Shown here: piece by piece, positions 26,736 to 36,000 of the stretch
How positions within the stretch are numbered: the first letter of the stretch is position 1
How the letters are laid out: every line of letters begins with the position of its first letter
From: Streptomyces sp. I05A-00742
Lineage (GTDB): Bacteria > Actinomycetota > Actinomycetes > Streptomycetales > Streptomycetaceae
Length of the DNA: 64,000 nt
Assembly: GCF_013055795.1 (NCBI RefSeq)
Contig: NZ_JABETO010000004.1
Location: forward strand, 173,052-237,051
Direction of reading: 5' to 3'
Made by a program: the position numbers and the translations under genes
Notes under the pieces: generated by a model
Told to the model about the DNA's origin: nothing
Databases searched by the model: none
The model's input: the letters and a program-made list of their open reading frames with translations, nothing else

Positions 26736-27266
26736 TTGGACGATCCCACCACCGCCACCACGGTCACCGCATGCGCCGCCGGACAACTGGGCCAGGTCGG
26801 CGAGTTGGTCCGCATACTCACCGACGACCAGTACGTGCACCGTCCGCGCGGGGCGAGTCCCATCGCCGGTCATGTGCGGCACTGCGTGGACCACTACACG
26901 GCCATCCTCGCGGGGGCCGGCAGTGGCACCGTCGACTACGACCGGCGCACGCGCGGCGGACCGGTCGAGACGGACCGCGGGGTGGCGCTGGCCCGGCTGG
27001 CGCATGTGCGGAAGCTCGTCCGGACCGTCGCGCCGGGCGCCCTCGGCCGCCCGGTCGAGGTGGTGAGCGTCGTGGCGCCGGACGGGTCGATCGCGCGGAC
27101 GCCGTCCACGGTGGGGCGTGAGCTGGTGTTCGTCGCCCACCACGCCGTCCACCACCTGGCCGTGATGGTGCCGCTCGCCCGGGCCCTCGGGGTGGAGGTC
27201 CCGGCCGAGTTCGGCTACGCGCCGGCGACCCTGGCCGCCGCCCGGCGGCCGGGACCCGGTGCCTGA
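26736..27266 (+). CDS. DinB-like four-helix protein
   Basis: 176 residues from TTG 26736; the start is uncertain because only AGAAAGG, 12 bases upstream, could act as Shine-Dalgarno. HVRHCVDHYTAIL in the first third and FVAHHAVHHLAVMVPLARAL near the end carry the histidines that bind metal in DinB/YfiT-type proteins. Such proteins are often thiol-dependent (mycothiol) S-transferases or of unknown function. It is monocistronic, 133 bases after the secreted protein. Confidence 0.65.
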   Translation: MDDPTTATTVTACAAGQLGQVGELVRILTDDQYVHRPRGASPIAGHVRHCVDHYTAILAGAGSGTVDYDRRTRGGPVETDRGVALARLAHVRKLVRTVAPGALGRPVEVVSVVAPDGSIARTPSTVGRELVFVAHHAVHHLAVMVPLARALGVEVPAEFGYAPATLAAARRPGPGA

Positions 27267-27389
27267 TCCGGGTGCCTGATCCGGGTGCCCGATCCCGGTT
27301 GCCGAACCGGGGGCCGGAGCGGAGGGGATACGGTCGGGGGCGGGCACACCCGCTCCCCGTCCCCGTCCCCGTCCCGTAGGAAAGCCCCC

Positions 27390-27725
27390 ATGCTCGTCGC
27401 CCGTTCCGCCGCCCTGTTCGTCGTCGCCGCCCTGTTCGAGATCGGGGGCGCCTGGCTGGTCTGGCAGGGGCTGCGGGAGCACCGCGGCTGGATCTGGGTG
27501 GGCGCCGGGGTCATCGCGCTGGGCCTCTACGGCTTCGTCGCCACGTTCCAGCCCGACGCCCACTTCGGCCGGATCCTCGCCGCGTACGGCGGGATCTTCG
27601 TGGCCGGCTCGATCGTCTGGGGCATGGTCGCGGACGGCTACCGCCCCGACCGGTACGACATCGCCGGCGCGCTGGTCTGCCTCGCCGGGATGGCCGTCAT
27701 CATGTGGGCGCCGCGCGGCAGGTGA
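27390..27725 (+). CDS. YnfA/UPF0060 family small membrane protein
   Basis: 111 residues with four transmembrane helices (about 5-25, 32-50, 60-78, 90-108). The N-terminal [20 protein letters not shown] and the later [31 protein letters not shown] are the family signature. These are small DMT-like transporters, sometimes linked to cation or drug efflux. AGGAA lies upstream of ATG 27390. It converges on the Nudix gene with a 14-base gap. Confidence 0.9.
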   Translation: MLVARSAALFVVAALFEIGGAWLVWQGLREHRGWIWVGAGVIALGLYGFVATFQPDAHFGRILAAYGGIFVAGSIVWGMVADGYRPDRYDIAGALVCLAGMAVIMWAPRGR

Positions 27726-27739
27726 CCCCCACACACAGT

Positions 27740-28168
27740 TCACGTCCCGTCCGCCCCGCCCGCCAGCCGGTCCAGTGCCGCCCGGGTCGCCCGGCTGACG
27801 GGCGCGGGCCCGGCCGGGTCCAGCCAGGCCAGTTCGGCGATCTCGGACCGGGGCTCCGGGGTGCCGCGGTGGTCGGCCGTGTAGCAGGCCATGCGGACCT
27901 CGGTACCGCCGGGCTTGCCGTGTGCCGCCGCCCGGACGGTGAACGCCGGGGTGACGGTGTCCGGAACCAGGTCGACGCCCAGTTCCTCCCGGACCTCCCG
28001 GACCAGCGCCTCCCGGTCGCTCTCCCCCGGCTCCGGCTTGCCGCCGGGCAGGTAGTACGCGTCCTTGCCCCGCGAGCGGGCGACGAGGACCCGGCCGCCG
28101 TCCTCCCGGTGGATCCACGCCACCTTCTCGATCACCACCGGGCCCGCGGTTCCCTCCGGCCCGCCCAT
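27740..28168 (-). CDS. Nudix hydrolase, coupled to the C-nucleoside-type operon
   Basis: 142 residues. The complete Nudix box GGKPEPGESDREALVREV followed by REELG (GX5EX7REUXEEXGU) is present, about residues 42-64. It has MutT-like size and an N-terminal WIHREDGGRVLVARSRG strand pair. Its ATG shares one base with the uracil phosphoribosyltransferase stop (TGATG), so it is translated with the upstream operon. It probably hydrolyses a nucleoside di- or triphosphate. In this context it could clean up toxic phosphorylated forms of the C-nucleoside product (inference); a housekeeping role is equally possible. Confidence 0.9.
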   Translation of the reverse strand: MGGPEGTAGPVVIEKVAWIHREDGGRVLVARSRGKDAYYLPGGKPEPGESDREALVREVREELGVDLVPDTVTPAFTVRAAAHGKPGGTEVRMACYTADHRGTPEPRSEIAELAWLDPAGPAPVSRATRAALDRLAGGADGT

Positions 28169-28866
28169 CAGCGCAGGCCGATGTCGGTGCCGAAGAAGCG
28201 GTCGCCGAAGTCCCCGATGCCCGGGATCATGTACGCGTTCTCGTTGAGCCGCTGCTCGACGGAGGACGTCACGATGCGCACCTTGGGATAGCGCCGGCAG
28301 ACCGTGTCGATGCCCTCGGGCACGGTGATGAAGTTGATGAAGATGATGTTCTCCTCGGCGATGCCCTTGTCCAGCAGGAGCTGGATGGTGGCGAGCAGTG
28401 TGCCACCGGTGGCGATCATGGGCTCCATCACCAGCACATGCCCCTCGGTGATGTCCGCCGGGAGGGAGGTGTAGTAGTGGTGCGGCTGCTTGGTCTCCTT
28501 GTCGCGCTGCATGAGGATCTTGCCGATGCGGATGTCCGGGAGGACGGCGCGCAGTTGGCCCTCCATGCTCTCCCCGGCGCGGACGATGGAGACGCCGCAG
28601 ACCGGCGAGGCCGGGCGCAGGCCCCGGTAGGTCGCCCCGACGGGGGTGGTGACGTCGTGCTCCTCGTAGGGCAGCAGGTCGAGGGCCGCCTCGACGAGCT
28701 TGCGGATGATGCCCTCGGAGGCGTGCAGGAAGTCGGCACGGGACGCCCCGCGGTCCCGGGCGACGGTGTGCAGGGCCCGCAGGTGGGGGGTCTCGGGCAG
28801 GACGTGGACGCTGGTGCCGAGGTAGGCGTCGACGGACGGTGCTGCGGAGGCGGTGGTGGTCGGCAT
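28168..28866 (-). CDS. Uracil phosphoribosyltransferase, eukaryote-like branch (MinD-like)
   Basis: 232 residues. Motifs: RGLRPASPVCGVSIVRAGESME, MQRDKETKQPHHYY, the PRPP loop VMEPMIATGGT (Glu instead of the usual first Asp) and the uracil-binding end PGIGDFGDRFFGTD. The RPASPVCGVSIVRAGESM and KVRIVTSSVE styles are nearer to fungal/plant UPRT than to the standard bacterial Upp. It converts uracil and PRPP to UMP. As I recall, the minimycin cluster encodes a UPRT (MinD) in its self-resistance set, which fits the neighbours here. Downstream of the DUF4243 gene (65-base gap), coupled to Nudix. Confidence 0.9.
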   Translation of the reverse strand: MPTTTASAAPSVDAYLGTSVHVLPETPHLRALHTVARDRGASRADFLHASEGIIRKLVEAALDLLPYEEHDVTTPVGATYRGLRPASPVCGVSIVRAGESMEGQLRAVLPDIRIGKILMQRDKETKQPHHYYTSLPADITEGHVLVMEPMIATGGTLLATIQLLLDKGIAEENIIFINFITVPEGIDTVCRRYPKVRIVTSSVEQRLNENAYMIPGIGDFGDRFFGTDIGLR

Positions 28867-28931
28867 GGCTGCCGTTCTCCCAACGTACGAGGGGTGGTTC
28901 GGGGTGGTCACGCGGCCGGTGCGGCCGCGGC

Positions 28932-30134
28932 TCACTCGTTCGGCGGCTGCTCGAAGGACGGCGGCAGCGCGGGCGTGGCCGTGAACTGCGCGGCGGCGTG
29001 GCGGTAGAGGGACCGCTGTCCGGTCCGCTCCCACATCCGGCGCATCACATAGACGAGCTTGGGGTTGTGCTCTTCCTCCTCCTCGAAGGAGCGCGCGGTG
29101 GTCAGCCGCCAGTCGGGCGCCCAGACCGCGGTGTCGCCTGCGTCGGCCGCACCGGCGAACGCGGCGTGCAGCGCGGCGAGTTTGTCCCGCTTCGGGAAGT
29201 CGGCCAGGGCGAAGACGACGCCGAGCATCCCGGTCCAGTAGCTGGTGAGGACGGTCCGGTGCTGTTCCTCCGACAGCCGGGCCGCGATCTGCTCCAGCGC
29301 GTGCAGCGAGGTGAGCAGGTGGAGCAGTACGAAGTCGCCGGGCCGGGACAGGTACAGCACGGTCACGGCCTCGTACAGCTGCTCCCACGAGGTCTCGACG
29401 GGCTGCGCGGCGATCCACGACGGCACGGCGTCGATCAGCGGGTGGCCCTCGGCGAGCATCCGCGCGTTGCGGTACTGGAGGCCGGAGCGGGCGAGTTCGG
29501 GGTGGATGCCCTCCGGGAGCGGCCCGTTCTCGGGGACGGTGCCGATCTCCCGTGCCCAGGCGGTCAGCGCCTCGCGGTCGGCGTCCCAGGCGCCCGCGAC
29601 GCGGAGCAGCGAGTCGACCGGGCCGGCGTCGGCCGGGCCCTCGGCCGGGTCGCCGGCGCGCTCCGGGTGGGAAGGGACGTACGAGAACACCATGTACGCC
29701 AGACCCTCGACGGCCATCCAGCGGTTGCCGATGTCCAGGGCCCAGCCCAGGTGGATGGTGGCGTGGGTGAACGCGCCGACCCAGCCGGGGACCAGCTCGG
29801 GCACGTAACGGCGTACGACCTCGTCCAGGCCGAGTTCGCGTTCCTTGCGGTCGAAGTACTCGCAGAGCGCCGTGAAGTCGTACCGGCGGCCCAGGTACTC
29901 GCGCCAGTTGTCGTCGGTTACCTCGGACTTGGCGGGGCGGGCCGGTTCCAGGCCGTACCCGTAGGTGGTCAGGGTCGCGTAGCTCTCGTAGTAGTCCTTG
30001 ATGCGTTCCGGGGCCGCCCCGAGCCGGGCCAGGGCGACCACGGCGTGCTTGACGTGGTTGCTGAGGTGACCGTTGAACTCGATGTGGTGGCTCCGGTCGT
30101 CCAGCAGTCGCTCGATCAACGGCGAGGTGTTCAC
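28932..30134 (-). CDS. DUF4243 / questin-oxidase-like protein (MinC C-domain-like)
   Basis: 400 residues from GTG 30134, overlapping the upstream YdcZ stop by 4 bases (GTGA). All-helical and His-rich: HIEFNGHLSNHVKHAVVAL at the N-terminus, GAFTHATIHLGWALDIGNRW in the middle and HLLTSLHALEQI later, the conserved histidine sets of DUF4243 (questin oxidase family). In the published minimycin pathway, as I recall it, a DUF4243 domain is fused behind a phosphatase in MinC; here the two are separate genes. The probable role is oxidative remodelling of the aminopyridone C-nucleoside, possibly with a metal bound by these histidines. Confidence 0.8.
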   Translation of the reverse strand: MNTSPLIERLLDDRSHHIEFNGHLSNHVKHAVVALARLGAAPERIKDYYESYATLTTYGYGLEPARPAKSEVTDDNWREYLGRRYDFTALCEYFDRKERELGLDEVVRRYVPELVPGWVGAFTHATIHLGWALDIGNRWMAVEGLAYMVFSYVPSHPERAGDPAEGPADAGPVDSLLRVAGAWDADREALTAWAREIGTVPENGPLPEGIHPELARSGLQYRNARMLAEGHPLIDAVPSWIAAQPVETSWEQLYEAVTVLYLSRPGDFVLLHLLTSLHALEQIAARLSEEQHRTVLTSYWTGMLGVVFALADFPKRDKLAALHAAFAGAADAGDTAVWAPDWRLTTARSFEEEEEHNPKLVYVMRRMWERTGQRSLYRHAAAQFTATPALPPSFEQPPNE

Positions 30135-30568
30135 TTCGTCTGTTCCTTCTTGCCACGCGTATGTGACAGGTAGATGCCGGCCAGGACGACGGCGACCCCG
30201 AGGCAGCGCAGCGGGGTGGGGGCCTTGCCCTCGGTCTGCCAGTCGATGAGGACGGCGGAGATCATCTGGCCGCTGATGACCAGCAGCGCGGCGTGCATCG
30301 CCCCGAGGCGGGGGAAGACGTAGCTGTTGACGGCCACGAACAGGGCACCGAAGAAGCCGCCCAGGTAAGCGGCCCACGGCGGGGAGGCCGCCCCGAACTC
30401 CCACTGGCCGAGCACGAGCAGGGCCAGGGTGAGGAACGCGAAGCCCACGGCGTGGTTCCACAGGGACGCCCGGAAGGGGCCGACGGTGGCGCCGAGACGT
30501 CCGTTGACGGCGCGGCTGGTGCCGATGACCGCGCCGTTGAGGAGGGCGAGGAGCACGTAGAGGAGCAT
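30131..30568 (-). CDS. DMT/YdcZ-family membrane protein, half-transporter 2
   Basis: 145 residues with four to five transmembrane helices and the family start LLYVLLALLNGAVIGTSRAVNGRLG, then GAYLGG-type and NSYVFPRLGA segments. DUF606/YdcZ proteins act as pairs of short DMT units. This one starts 3 bases after its partner's stop and overlaps the DUF4243 start, so all three are translated together. It is the likely exporter component for the pathway product, standing where minimycin clusters carry a transporter. Confidence 0.85.
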   Translation of the reverse strand: MLLYVLLALLNGAVIGTSRAVNGRLGATVGPFRASLWNHAVGFAFLTLALLVLGQWEFGAASPPWAAYLGGFFGALFVAVNSYVFPRLGAMHAALLVISGQMISAVLIDWQTEGKAPTPLRCLGVAVVLAGIYLSHTRGKKEQTK

Positions 30569-30571
30569 CGC

Positions 30572-31054
30572 TCACCCTCCGCCGAAGATGATGAGGGCGC
30601 TGCCCGCGAGGACGCAGAGTGCCACGACGCCGTCCCGGGCGGTGATCCGCCGCTTCGGGGTGCGGAACATCCCGAAGTGGTCGGAGACCAGGCCGAAGAC
30701 GATCTGGCCCACGAGCATGAGGGCGATCGTGCCGGACAGCGCGAGGCTGCCGTTGACCGCGATGGCGGCCAGGATGACGGTGAACGCGCCGGGGATGCCG
30801 CCCAGGTAGACCCAGCGCGGTACGTCCGCCGGCCGCCCGGGCCGCTCCTCCTCCCGCCCGCTCCCCCAGCGGAACAGCCGGGAGCCGGCGAGCAGGACGA
30901 GGAGGAGGGCCACCACCGCGCCCAGGCCGTGCGCGATCCATGAGGCGAACGTGGGGGTGGTGTGCTTGGCGAGCAGGCTGTTGTAGTGGGTCATCAGGGC
31001 GAGGAGCACCCCGCCGGTGATGCCCAGTAACCAGTCGGTCGACCGTCCGAACAC
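30572..31054 (-). CDS. DMT/YdcZ-family membrane protein, half-transporter 1, TTA-containing
   Basis: 160 residues, four to five transmembrane helices. ITGGVLLALMTHYNSLLAKHTTP and NGSLALSGTIALMLVGQIVFGLVSDHFGMF are typical of the YdcZ (DUF606) family. A charged cytoplasmic loop (GREEERPGRP) separates helices. Codon 9 (31030-31028 on the minus strand) is TTA, which makes expression bldA-dependent. It begins 13 bases after the HAD phosphatase and pairs with the next gene as a heteromeric exporter. Confidence 0.85.
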   Translation of the reverse strand: MFGRSTDWLLGITGGVLLALMTHYNSLLAKHTTPTFASWIAHGLGAVVALLLVLLAGSRLFRWGSGREEERPGRPADVPRWVYLGGIPGAFTVILAAIAVNGSLALSGTIALMLVGQIVFGLVSDHFGMFRTPKRRITARDGVVALCVLAGSALIIFGGG

Positions 31055-31067
31055 GACGCCCCCGCCC

Positions 31068-31739
31068 TCAGTCCCCGACCGGCACGGCCGTGATGTGGTC
31101 CAGGACCTCGTCGAAGGTGTGGGCCAGCCAGGTGGGTTCGGCCGTCAGCAGTTCGGCCTCGGCGTGCACGCCGTAGGTGACGCCGATCGACCGCATGCCG
31201 CAGGCGCGGGCCATGAGCAGGTCGTGGGTGGTGTCCCCGACCATCACCGCGCTCCCGGCCGGGGTGTCCAGCTCGCGCAGGATCAGCTCCCCCGACTCGG
31301 GGTGCGGCTTGGGGTGGGTGACCCGGTCGGCGCCGACCACCACGCGGAACCGGTCCCGGATGCCCGCCGCCGTGAGCAGCGCTTCCGCGCTGGCCTGGAA
31401 CTTGCTGGTGGCGACGGTGAGGACGACACCCCGCGCCTGAAGGCCGGCGAGGCCGTCCGCGACGCCGGGGAAGAGCAGTTCGGGGGCCCGGGGCAGGACG
31501 ATCTCGCGGAACAGGGCCTGGTAGCGCCGGACCCCTTCCGCCGCCTGCTCGCTGTCGGGCGCGACCTCCATGAGCGAGCCGAAGGCCCGTTCCAGGGGGA
31601 GCCCGATGGTGGCCCGGACGGCCTCGGGCCGGGGGGCGTCGAGTCCCATGGCGGCGAACGCGGCGGTGAAGGTCTCGACGATCCCGCGCGGGGTGTCGAC
31701 GAGGGTCCCGTCCAGGTCGAAGACGGCGACGGCGGTCAT
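31068..31739 (-). CDS. HAD-superfamily phosphatase (IndB / MinC N-domain-like)
   Basis: 223 residues. HAD motifs: [10 protein letters not shown] (I), TVATSK (II), HPKPHPE (III, Lys) and MVGDTTHDL (IV). The cap is of the C1 type used by sugar- and nucleotide-phosphate phosphatases. Its ATG overlaps the glycosidase stop (ATGA). Next to a pseudouridine-5'-phosphate glycosidase it should dephosphorylate the C-nucleoside 5'-phosphate. Confidence 0.92.
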   Translation of the reverse strand: MTAVAVFDLDGTLVDTPRGIVETFTAAFAAMGLDAPRPEAVRATIGLPLERAFGSLMEVAPDSEQAAEGVRRYQALFREIVLPRAPELLFPGVADGLAGLQARGVVLTVATSKFQASAEALLTAAGIRDRFRVVVGADRVTHPKPHPESGELILRELDTPAGSAVMVGDTTHDLLMARACGMRSIGVTYGVHAEAELLTAEPTWLAHTFDEVLDHITAVPVGD

Positions 31740-32710
31740 CGGTCACCGCCCGCCGGCCGCGCGGAGTCCTCGGTGCGGAGCCGGGCGTGGGCCACCGCGA
31801 GACGGCCCGCCAGTTCCGCGGTGCTGACGAGGACGGACGCGTTCGCCTGGGCGGCGCGGCCCTCGGTGACCCGGTCCACGGCCCGCATCAGGTACTTGGT
31901 GATGGCGTTGCCGCGGACGCCCTCGCGCTCGGCGGCGGCCGTGGCGTCGGCTATCGCGGCGTCGACCTCGGCGCTGTCGATGGCGTCCTCCTCCGCGATG
32001 GGCGTGGCCACCAGGAAGGAGCCGGGGGCGCCGAGCGCCCAGTGGGCCTCCACGGCGCGGGCGATCACGTCCTCGTCGTCCAGCCGGTGCGGGCTGCGGA
32101 TGCCGCTGGTGCGGCAGTAGAAGGCGGGGAACTCGTCGAACCCGTAGGTGACCACGGGGACGCAGTGCGTCTCCAGGAACTCCATGGTCAGGCCGAGGTC
32201 GAGGATGCTCTTGGCCCCCGCGCAGACGACGGCGACCTTCGAGCGGGTGAACTGGACGAGGTCCGAGGAGATGTCCATCGTGGTCTCGGCCCCGCGGTGC
32301 ACCCCGCCGATCCCCGCCGAGGCGAAGAACGGGATGCCCGCGAGCTCCGCGGCGACCAGGGAGGACGCCACGGTGGTGGCGCCCATGCCGCCCCGGGCCA
32401 GGACGACGGGCAGGTCCCGGCTGCTGACCTTGGGGATGCCGGGGGTCGAGGCGAAGCGCTCGATGTCCTCGTCCGTCATCCCGACGAGGATCCGCCCGTC
32501 CTCGACGCCGATCGTGGCGGGGACGGCTCCGCCGGCCCGGACGGCCGCCTCCACCCGCCGCGCGGTGGCGGCGTTGTCGGGGTACTGGAGGCCGTGGGTG
32601 ATGACGTTGGATTCCAGTGCGACGACCGGGGCGCCGGAGCGGACCGCCTCCGAGACCTCTTCGCTGAACACCAGGGGGATGTCGCCGGGCTGTGAGCGGC
32701 GCGTGGTCAT
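31736..32710 (-). CDS. Pseudouridine-5'-phosphate glycosidase-like C-glycosynthase (IndA / MinB-like)
   Basis: 324 residues of the PsuG family. Family catalytic positions are all present: Glu in [14 protein letters not shown], Lys in PKVSSRDLP, His in GGVHRGAE, Asp in MDISSDL, Lys in CAGAKSILD and Asn in RGNAITKYL. PsuG reversibly joins a base and ribose-5-phosphate through a C-C bond; in minimycin-type pathways the homologue attaches the NRPS-derived heterocycle to ribose-5-phosphate. It follows the NRPS by 96 bases and overlaps the HAD gene by 4. The 96-base spacer is noticeably AT-rich for this genome. Confidence 0.93.
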   Translation of the reverse strand: MTTRRSQPGDIPLVFSEEVSEAVRSGAPVVALESNVITHGLQYPDNAATARRVEAAVRAGGAVPATIGVEDGRILVGMTDEDIERFASTPGIPKVSSRDLPVVLARGGMGATTVASSLVAAELAGIPFFASAGIGGVHRGAETTMDISSDLVQFTRSKVAVVCAGAKSILDLGLTMEFLETHCVPVVTYGFDEFPAFYCRTSGIRSPHRLDDEDVIARAVEAHWALGAPGSFLVATPIAEEDAIDSAEVDAAIADATAAAEREGVRGNAITKYLMRAVDRVTEGRAAQANASVLVSTAELAGRLAVAHARLRTEDSARPAGGDR

Positions 32711-32806
32711 TCCTGTCCGATCCTTGAGTTATCTTCTTCGGAATTCAACGAATCTCTTCGCGATACTTCCGAGTTCTGCTGAATTTCGCTGGGTACTGCG
32801 GAGTTG

Positions 32807-33031
32807 TCAGTAATTCGGCGTCTTGCGCAGCAGTTCCTTGCGCCCGACCAGTTCGGGCACGTAGACCTGTTCGTTCCAGGCGTCCTGGTCGACGGGTTCG
32901 AGGGCGATGGAGACGACTCCCTCCTCGACCCCGAAGGCCGACTGCACGGCCCTGGTCACCGCGGCGACGAGCTCGGACTCCCGCTCCTCGCTGAGGGCGA
33001 CGGGGAAGTGCTTGATGTTGACGTGGGGCAA
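32807..33031 (-). CDS. Possible independently translated PptA/4-OT-like tautomerase within the NRPS 3' end
   Basis: The last 74 codons of the NRPS encode a whole small tautomerase: PHVNIKHFPVAL at the start, VSIALEPVDQDAW and a terminal RKTPNY, matching the pattern of E. coli PptA. These enzymes use the free amino group of Pro1. As a fusion, Pro1292 would be blocked. However, TTG at 33031-33029 immediately precedes the CCC proline codon, and AAGGAG (33043-33038) sits 6 bases upstream of it, so internal initiation with Met removal would give a free Pro1. Start site use is inference; the motif and spacing are seen directly. Confidence 0.5.
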   Translation of the reverse strand: MPHVNIKHFPVALSEERESELVAAVTRAVQSAFGVEEGVVSIALEPVDQDAWNEQVYVPELVGRKELLRKTPNY

Positions 33032-36000
33032 GGTGAGCTCCTTGTTCTGGTCGTCGAGCCGGCGCCGCACCGCCCGGAGCAGTTCGTCGACGTCCGGGTC
33101 GCGCAGCAGGCCGTAGTGGTCCGCCCGGAGGCCGATCACGGTCGGCGGCTGCGCGGAGAAGCCGTCGCTGTTCTCGATGAACGAGTAGTCGTCGCCGCGG
33201 GCCTTGAAGAGGGTGACGGGGGCCTCGATGCGGCGTTCGGCCAGTTCGCGGAAGGTGTAGGTGAACTCGTAGGTCTGCCGGACGATACGGACGATCCGCT
33301 TCACCAGTTCGGTGTCGAGGCCGCTGAAGGTGCTGCCGATGAACGCGGCGAAGGACTCGTCGTCGGTGGCCTGCCGGAGGCACTCCTCCAGCACGGGACC
33401 GCTGATCGTGCCGGCGAAGACGGAGAACAGGATGGTGACGAACGCCGGGTTGCGGTAGCTCGGTTCGTCGCCGTGGACCGCCGCGTCACCGGCCCTGACC
33501 TCGGGCGAGCCCGGGGCGATCAGGAACAGGTTCGCCACCCGCTCGCCGGCCCGCTCCAGCTGGTGGGCCGTCTCGAAGGCCACCCGGGCACCGAAGGAGT
33601 AACCCCACAGCGTGTAGGGCCCGGTGGGCTGGATCCGCCGGATCGCCTTGATGTCCTCGGCGGCCATCTCCGCGATGGTGGCGTACGGCGTCTCCCCTTG
33701 GTTGATGCCGTGCGCCTGGACGCCGTAGAACGGCCGGTCGATGTCCAGCCGGCCGGCGAGCAGCCGCAGGTTCATGGGGTAGCCGCCGAGACCGGGCCAG
33801 CAGAAGACCGGGCTGCGCGAGCCCTCCTCCCGCAGCCGCACCAGCCGCGAACCGTCGCCCTCGCCGGCGGTGCCGTCGACGCGGCGGGCCAGCTGCTCGA
33901 CGGTCGGCGACTCGAAGAGGGCCTGGAGCGGCAGGGAGGCGGCGAAGGTCCTGTTGACGCGGTTGATCAGGGAGACGGCGATGAGGGAGTTGCCGCCGGA
34001 GGCGAAGAAGTCGTCCCGCACCGAGACGGCGTCCCGCTTCATCAGCTTCTTCCAGATGTCCCCGATGCGCCGCTCGGTGCGCGTCCGGGGCGGGACGAAG
34101 GGCCGGTCGCCGACGTCCAGATCGGTCCGGCCGGAGGACCGCAGCGCCTTGACGTCGATCTTGCCGTTGGCCGTGAGGGGCAGCCGGTCCAGGACGACGA
34201 CCTTGTTCGGCACCATGTAGTCGGGCAGGAAGCCGGCCAGATCCTCCTTGATCATCTCGGCCGGTCCCTGCATATGGACGATGTCCTCCTTCATCCCCTC
34301 ACTGCGCACCTGGGCGGGGCTCACCCGGCCGCCGACGAAGAAGTAGGAGGGCCCGGTGCCGTCGCCCCGCGCCCGCAGCACGGCGTCGATCCGCCTGGCC
34401 GCCGGCAGGGCGTTGCCGGTCTCCGAGCTGTAGCCGGAGGACATGAAGCCCAGGCCCAGGTCGTTCATCTGGTACCGCTGGAGGGCGCGGCCGAGGTCCA
34501 CGTAGGCGAGCCAGCCGCGCCCGGGCCGGCTCAGCACGGTGATGCCGAACTGCGCCCGGTCGTAGACGCGCTGGTTGATCGCGATGACGTCCTTCCTGCG
34601 CACCACCTCGTCCGATATTCGTTCCAGCCCGCCCGCGGAGTACCGGTACTGGCCCGGCTCCAGGTCCGTGACCTTCCCGGGGTGGGCCTGGACGCAGATG
34701 TCGAGCGGCGGTTCGGTGCGCGGCCCGCCGGACGGGACGATCCCGACGGTGCCCAGGTAGTAGTCCTCGTCCGCGCACTCCAGGACCTCCCGGACCGCGG
34801 GCACGAACTCCGGCTCGCCGACGGCCAGTCCGTACGCGGGCAGGACCTCGTCGAAGAGGCCCACCATGTGACCGGTCTCGATCGCCAGGACTTCCTGGAT
34901 GTTGTTCTTGTAGACCGGCTCGATCGCCTGCTTCCTGCCCATGAAGTGGGCCACGAGCCGCGGCGCGCCCTCCGGCAGCTCCCGGATCAGCACCAGCCGG
35001 TGGGCCGACGGGTCGTAGTAGTAGTGTCCGGCCGGCAGCCCGGCGACCCCGCTCAGCTCCAGGTACAGCTGCGTGGCGTAGAGCGAACCGGGCGAGGCGT
35101 AGCCGTACTTGGGCAGCAGCCGTTCCGCGCTCCGGTACTGCCCGAAGTACCGCAGGACCGCGCCCAGTTCGGTGAGCTCCAGCTCCTCCGGGCGGCGCGA
35201 GGGCGCGCCGTCGGGCTCCCGGCCGAGCAGCCGGAGGAGGTCGTCCCGGGTGACCTCGCCGCCCTCGTAGAACCGGTAGGTCTTCCGGGCGAAGACGCGC
35301 CGCCGCTGTTCCGGCGTCGGCTCGGCGCCGGGGAGGGCGACCGCGGTCCGGCCGGCCAGGTCCTCCGCGTCGCGGGCGCCGGCGTTCGAGAGCTGGGCCC
35401 GCACCTGGAGCTTGCTCTCCTTCGACTGGTGGTGGGCCCCGTGCCGGCCCTGGTCCATCAGCGCGGCTTCCTTCGGGCTCAACTCGACGCAGGCGATCAG
35501 GTTCTGGAAGCCGGTGCGGGGATCGTCCTTGACGAGCACCGCCGCGTTCTTGACCCAGTCGTGGGCCTCGATCGCCAGCCGGATCTCGTCCAGTTCCACC
35601 CGGAAGCCGCGCAACTTGACCTGGCTGTCCACCCGTCCGGCGAACTGCACCGTCCCGTCGTCGTTCCAGGAGGCCAGGTCCCCGGTGCGGTACAGCCGGC
35701 CCTCCCCCGGGAACGGGCTGTCGACGAACCGTTCCGCCGTCAGCTCCGGCCGCCCGAGGTACCCGCGGGCCAGCTGGACGCCCCCGACGTACAGTTCACC
35801 GATCTCGCCGACGGCGACCGGGGACAGCGACGCGTCGAGGATGTGGTACCGGGTGTTGTGGACGGGCGACCCGATGGGGACCGCGCCCGGGCCCTCACCG
35901 ATGCTCTCGCGGTCGACGGTGAACGCCGAGGCGTTGATGGTGCACTCGGTCGGCCCGTAGAGGTTGACCAGGTCGGCGTCCGGCAGGGCGTTGAGCACCT

